Part shown: positions 25,214-27,795 of the stretch, in pieces | Position numbering within the stretch: the first letter of the stretch is position 1 | How the letters are laid out: the number at the start of each line of letters is the position of its first letter | Assembly: GCA_002342665.1 (NCBI GenBank) | Contig: DDQK01000036.1 | Location: forward strand, 29,253-57,047 | DNA length: 27,795 nt | Direction of reading: 5' to 3' | From: Prevotella sp. UBA2444 | Lineage (GTDB): Bacteria; Bacteroidota; Bacteroidia; Bacteroidales; Bacteroidaceae | Notes under the pieces: generated by a model | The model's database searches: none | Told to the model about the DNA's origin: nothing | What the model saw: only the letters and a program-made list of their open reading frames with translations | Translations under genes and position numbers: made by a program

Positions 25214-26184
25214 ATCTCTGGGATTACTGGAAGTTTCTCTTTGGGGTTATTGTAGTTTGTGATAAGCACCTCTTTCTGCTTCTCACGTTTTTCAGCATAA
25301 GCATTGATGTACCGAGGCGCAAGTATTTTGCAAAATGAATAGTTTTCATAGAGTGTCCTGAAATAAGAAGTTCCATCTTCATTGGTACTGTCAGAGTTGC
25401 TTAGCATCAGTTGACAATGACGAGCACTTAATTTGTCGCAGAACAGTTTTAAGCCTTCTTGTTCCTTGTCACCGAAGCCACTTTTTGAATATTCTTTGAA
25501 ATTGGAAGAGCCAAGCAGCGGTCTGTAAGGGGGATCTAGATAAACAAAGTTATATCCCTTACCTAAATGTAAAAGTATGTTTTTATAATCTCCACACAGT
25601 ATTTCTACCTTTTTCAACACTTCATGGTCTGACATTATCACCTCTTCGTTGCATATTCTTGGCCTTTTGTATCTTCCGAAAGGGACATTAAATCCTCCTT
25701 CGGCATTCTCTCTGTAAAGCCCATTGAAACAAGTATGATTCAGAAAAATAAAAAAGGCGGCTCTCTGATTTTCATCGAGCATTTCGGTGTTATATTCGGA
25801 GCGTATCTTGTAGAAATAGTCTCTCCTTGTATTATCATCCATTTCGTAATACCTCTTTTCAAATGGTTTTAGCAACTTTATTAATGTCTGAGGACTATCT
25901 TTAATCAACCTGTAACAACTGATAAGATCTCTGTTGATATCGTTAATGACGGCCCGTTTGACATTTCCGTGAGTTCTCAGTATGTGGAATAACATTGCGC
26001 CACCTCCAACAAAGGGCTCCACGTATGTCACGTTTTCTTGTGATTCAAAGTTAGTTGGTAACTGAGACTCCAGAATTTTTTTTATGCTACTCTTGCCACC
26101 AGCCCATTTTACGAAAGGTTTGGCAGTTGTTCCTGTGTAACGAATGTCTTCAATTATAGTGTTAGCCCTGTGAATTGGCATCAA
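25210..26184 (-). CDS. Dam/DpnM-type GATC adenine-N6 methyltransferase
   Basis: This 324-residue alpha-class enzyme transfers methyl from SAM to adenine. Key parts are KPFVKWAGGKSS (about residues 22-33), the SAM site YVEPFVGGGAM (about 54-64), FNGLYRENAEGGFNVPFGRYKRP in the target-recognition region (seen as two adjoining halves), and motif IV YLDPPYRPL. This is the Dam/DpnM pattern, so GATC is the likely site. It is the first gene of a five-gene operon and starts 380 bases after the predicted promoter, behind a structured leader. The start at 26184 gives a 20-residue N-terminal lead; no later Met fits the family better. Confidence 0.93.
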   Translation of the reverse strand: MMPIHRANTIIEDIRYTGTTAKPFVKWAGGKSSIKKILESQLPTNFESQENVTYVEPFVGGGAMLFHILRTHGNVKRAVINDINRDLISCYRLIKDSPQTLIKLLKPFEKRYYEMDDNTRRDYFYKIRSEYNTEMLDENQRAAFFIFLNHTCFNGLYRENAEGGFNVPFGRYKRPRICNEEVIMSDHEVLKKVEILCGDYKNILLHLGKGYNFVYLDPPYRPLLGSSNFKEYSKSGFGDKEQEGLKLFCDKLSARHCQLMLSNSDSTNEDGTSYFRTLYENYSFCKILAPRYINAYAEKREKQKEVLITNYNNPKEKLPVIPEI

Positions 26185-26260
26185 TCAGTAGATACGTTAG
26201 TTCTGACCGATACCCAAGTGTCAGATAATTCTTTTTTCTGTTATTGGTAACGACATTCAG

Positions 26261-26345
26261 AAAAAACGGGGTATCCTCTTCTGCTCGTTCTGCTATCTGA
26301 GGCCTTCCACAGCCCAACCAGTGAACGAACAGAGTCTGAATACCC
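26261..26345 (-). terminator. Putative attenuator terminator in the leader
   Basis: In minus-strand RNA GGGTATTC (26338-26345) pairs with GGATACCC (26269-26276), and the inner TCTGTTCGTTC (26323-26333) pairs with GAACGAGCAGA (26280-26290), each helix with one G-U. CG and six T residues follow (26266-26261). It would stop transcription 77 bases before the methylase gene. Confidence 0.55.
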
Positions 26346-26563
26346 ACGCTGGTCAGTATACAATGCACCCAAAAGTGTGCGTGAGGGCATAACACACCCT
26401 CTGCACACTCCGGGAGTATATACTACACCCGTAGCACCCATCTCTGCATTTGCTCTTGACTGGTTTATCTGGATTGTGGAAGTTTCAGATAGCCAACAAC
26501 AAAGCATCAATGACGCTTATTCCGAAATATCGCGTCTCCTACCCACCTATAGCGTGGGTATTG
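26261..26563 (-). ncRNA. Structured leader or small RNA with mutually exclusive helices
   Basis: Coordinates run from the predicted RNA start (26563) to the end of a T tract (26261). Segment 1, AATACCCACGCT (26551-26562 on the minus strand), can form a local hairpin (TACCCAC/GTGGGTA, 26540-26560). It can also pair over 12 bp with AGCGTGGGTATT (26339-26350). That second segment is also the 5' arm of a terminator-like helix. Further helices are GACGC/GCGTC (26512-26536) and a two-step arm AGTGTGC/GCACACT with GAGGG/CCCTC (26374-26409). The short reading frames here have no recognisable protein features. I cannot match it to a named RNA family; it could also be a free-standing small RNA. Confidence 0.55.
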
Positions 26564-26569
26564 ACAATG

Positions 26570-26599
26570 CAAAAGTACAACTTTTATTTTAAAAACAAC
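26570..26599 (-). promoter_or_regulatory. Promoter of the restriction-modification operon
   Basis: On the minus strand TACTTTTG (26570-26577) matches TAnnTTTG, and GTTG (26596-26599) lies 18 bases upstream. Transcription should begin near 26563, leaving a leader of about 380 bases. It is divergent from the promoter of the gene at 26760. Confidence 0.65.
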
Positions 26600-26630
26600 A
26601 TTTTATAAGCCATAAATATACAAAATTTAA

Positions 26631-26750
26631 GATCTTTCACACGATTATGATCATATTCAGCCCGATCTAAACTATGCTAACTTGAACTAAGGGGATCTAA
26701 AATCCTTTCTGGATTCCGACAGATCTCCTACCTTTGCCGAAAAAAAGATC
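26631..26750. promoter_or_regulatory. Cluster of six GATC sites in the divergent promoter region
   Basis: GATC starts at 26631, 26649, 26664, 26694, 26722 and 26747, six in 120 bases; random sequence would give about one per 256. One lies in the -33/-7 spacer of the rightward promoter and one just after its start point. Confidence 0.8.
26706..26736 (+). promoter_or_regulatory. Promoter of the YubB-like gene
   Basis: TTTC (26706-26709), a 19-base spacer and TACCTTTG (26729-26736) fit the Bacteroidota consensus with one mismatch. The -7 box is the same as that of the AAA ATPase gene. The leader is only about 17 bases. Confidence 0.7.
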
Positions 26751-26759
26751 TGAAGAGAA

Positions 26760-27359
26760 ATGAGTAATCCTGCATTTACAAGCGTCGTGTTCGTGGGCGA
26801 CCGACGGGAGGCGAGGTCGCTATACGGCAAGATGAAGCGATTGGAAGAGCGACGGGAATCGCTGGTGGAGAATGGCTTCTACTATAAGAAGCAATGGCTG
26901 GGCAACCTGGTGGCGAGGCTGGGCGAGGACTACCGGCAGGTGTATTGCCGAGGTGAATGGCATTATCTGGAGTTGAAGGGCAATAGTGTTAGTTTCATGA
27001 CTGAGACTGCCTGGAAGCCGCCCTTTGCGCTCTTCAAGATGATTCAGCGGCACTACCCGTCGCTGCAGTTCTACTTCATGGCTGAGGGCGACGACTGGGA
27101 CTACTATCTGACTAACGATGCTCAAGGGCGATACTTTACCAGCCGCTACATCGTAGACTGTGAGCCGGACATAGAGTATTTTGACACCATCGGGGAGGCT
27201 TGTGCGCACCTCTCGGCCTACATCGGCCGGGATATCGCGGCCAACTGGAATGCTTTAGAAGAGGCTGCCGTCGACTGGAACGACAGCCATGAGGATGCCG
27301 ACTGGCCTGTGGCGGTGAAACAGATAGAGGTGATCGGCAATGATGAACTCTGGGATTGA
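26760..27359 (+). CDS. YubB/Api92-like (DUF1281-type) protein of mobile elements
   Basis: This is a 199-residue acidic cytoplasmic protein. The opening AFTSVVFVGDRREARSLYGK resembles the first strand and helix of the YubB ferredoxin-like domain. The central FMTETAWKPPFALFKMIQ and the following FYFMAEGDDWDYYLTND resemble its conserved Trp-Pro and Glu-Gly parts. The C-terminus is very rich in Asp, Glu and Trp. Such proteins are common on plasmids and phages, often near anti-restriction genes, but their function is not established. The negative charge would fit a DNA mimic. It is transcribed away from the methylase operon from a GATC-studded promoter. Confidence 0.55.
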   Translation: MSNPAFTSVVFVGDRREARSLYGKMKRLEERRESLVENGFYYKKQWLGNLVARLGEDYRQVYCRGEWHYLELKGNSVSFMTETAWKPPFALFKMIQRHYPSLQFYFMAEGDDWDYYLTNDAQGRYFTSRYIVDCEPDIEYFDTIGEACAHLSAYIGRDIAANWNALEEAAVDWNDSHEDADWPVAVKQIEVIGNDELWD

Positions 27360-27558
27360 ATCCCTGCCCCCTCGTGTTACACGGATGCCTTTTCTGATTC
27401 TTTGCCCCTGCCAATATCGCATCAAGCTGCAGAACAGCCAGTGTCGATAGAAAGCGTTTAGCAGCATGTTCACTGGTCTCAATGATAGAAACCATTCGGA
27501 TATTGATGGTACGACAAATTATCCAATCCTCCAAATATTTTGTTAAAAACCTTTGCAT

Positions 27559-27596
27559 CCTTGCAATCTTGCAACCTTGCATCTTGCATGAAGGTA
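27559..27596. repeat. Left arm of CTTGCAA-type inverted repeat
   Basis: Units of CTTGCAA plus one base repeat here (from CCTTGCAATCTTGCAACC on). The arm matches the reverse complement of 27728-27764 with three small insertions or deletions. Confidence 0.75.
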
Positions 27597-27656
27597 TGTT
27601 TTGGGGCAAGGCGGGCAGATAGGCTGGTAATATTGATAATGTATATCATATAGTAT

Positions 27657-27694
27657 ATATATTATTATAATATTAAAATATTATAATAATATAT
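27657..27694. repeat. Perfect AT palindrome (18-bp arms)
   Basis: ATATATTATTATAATATT is followed by AA and its exact reverse complement. It consists only of A and T, so it could extrude as a cruciform. It is centred between the two CTTGCAA arms. Confidence 0.85.
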
Positions 27695-27727
27695 CTTTAA
27701 CTTCGAAACCTTGTTCATGCTGAACAC

Positions 27728-27764
27728 TACCTTATGCAAGATTGCAAGGTGCAAGATTGCAAGG
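27728..27764. repeat. Right arm of CTTGCAA-type inverted repeat
   Basis: TACCTTATGCAAG begins this arm, which is the inverted partner of 27559-27596. Its last part, TGCAAGATTGCAAGGTT (27750-27766), also repeats 14143-14159 in direct orientation. Confidence 0.75.
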
Positions 27765-27795
27765 TTCTTTGTCTGTCTTTTCCTGAATACGGTTG

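Larger units (their letters stand above)
27360..27795. other. Non-coding stretch with CTTGCAA repeats and AT-rich core
   Basis: No convincing gene lies in these 436 bases. Two short minus-strand frames (ending in 27250-27600) show no family resemblance and partly overlap the previous gene. The stretch holds an imperfect inverted repeat and a perfect AT palindrome, listed separately. Confidence 0.6.

Noticed and set aside
26241..26510. An 89-codon minus-strand frame in the leader of the methylase operon
   Set aside because: It runs through the paired arms of the RNA helices, has no protein family resemblance and no start signal; the RNA structure explains the sequence better.
26339..26562. 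A small transposable element with 12-bp inverted ends
   Set aside because: No target-site duplication flanks it, and the arms fit better as alternative RNA pairings downstream of a promoter.
27136..27609. A 157-codon minus-strand frame across the end of the YubB-like gene
   Set aside because: Its start lies within CTTGCAA repeats and its second half is antisense to a real gene; composition is not protein-like.

Overview
The window reads as chromosomal DNA of a gut-type Bacteroidales bacterium, most likely a Prevotella relative. The grounds are: promoters of the Bacteroidota type (TTTG, about 19 bases, TAnnTTTG), starts without clear Shine-Dalgarno sequences, a TonB receptor, a beta-propeller sensor kinase, a one-chain pyruvate:ferredoxin oxidoreductase, and BT4734/DUF3987 proteins. 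Genus is inference.

Left part (1-14100, plus strand, core-like). A tightly coupled four-gene operon (25-7849) encodes a membrane-anchored coiled-coil/WD40-like propeller protein, a large periplasmic-propeller sensor whose kinase core has lost its phospho-acceptor histidine, a small soluble histidine kinase that still has it, and a TonB-dependent receptor with an N-terminal helical-repeat domain. An AAA ATPase with a textbook promoter follows, then nifJ and a GH3 lipoprotein. The last two each end in a near-identical terminator.

Middle (14132-18000, minus strand, accessory). A compact six-gene cassette carries a 112-aa protein, a T4-type lysozyme, a 42-aa peptide, a 138-aa protein, a BT4734/VirE_N primase-like protein and a DUF3987-like protein. 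Iteron-like CACTATA repeats lie upstream. Next come two overlapping small genes (a HARE-HTH-like protein and a partner) that share an unusual NYNA-x-VE-x-QHNH motif.

Right part (19372-26600, minus strand, visibly more AT-rich). This is a five-gene, translationally coupled restriction-modification-like operon. It holds a DpnM/Dam-type adenine methylase, a small winged-helix protein, a PD-(D/E)XK nuclease fused to a DGQHR (DndB-like) domain, a DpnA-type methylase with a C-terminal extension, and a DEAH helicase. Both methylases resemble the GATC enzymes of the DpnII system, but no DpnII-type endonuclease is seen, so the nuclease-DGQHR protein and helicase probably supply the effector. The operon has a 380-base leader with mutually exclusive helices that looks like a transcription attenuator. 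GATC sites are densely clustered at the divergent promoter beside it and at the promoter downstream of it, which suggests methylation-sensitive control. A truncated retropepsin-like gene lies at the operon's end.

The window closes with a YubB/Api92-like protein driven by the GATC-rich promoter, then a 436-base non-coding stretch with a CTTGCAA-type inverted repeat around a perfect AT palindrome. Related CTTGCAA repeats at 14143 and 27750 bracket the whole accessory region. The main candidate for an undescribed system is the GATC-methylase/nuclease-DGQHR/helicase operon with its structured leader and GATC-studded promoters.
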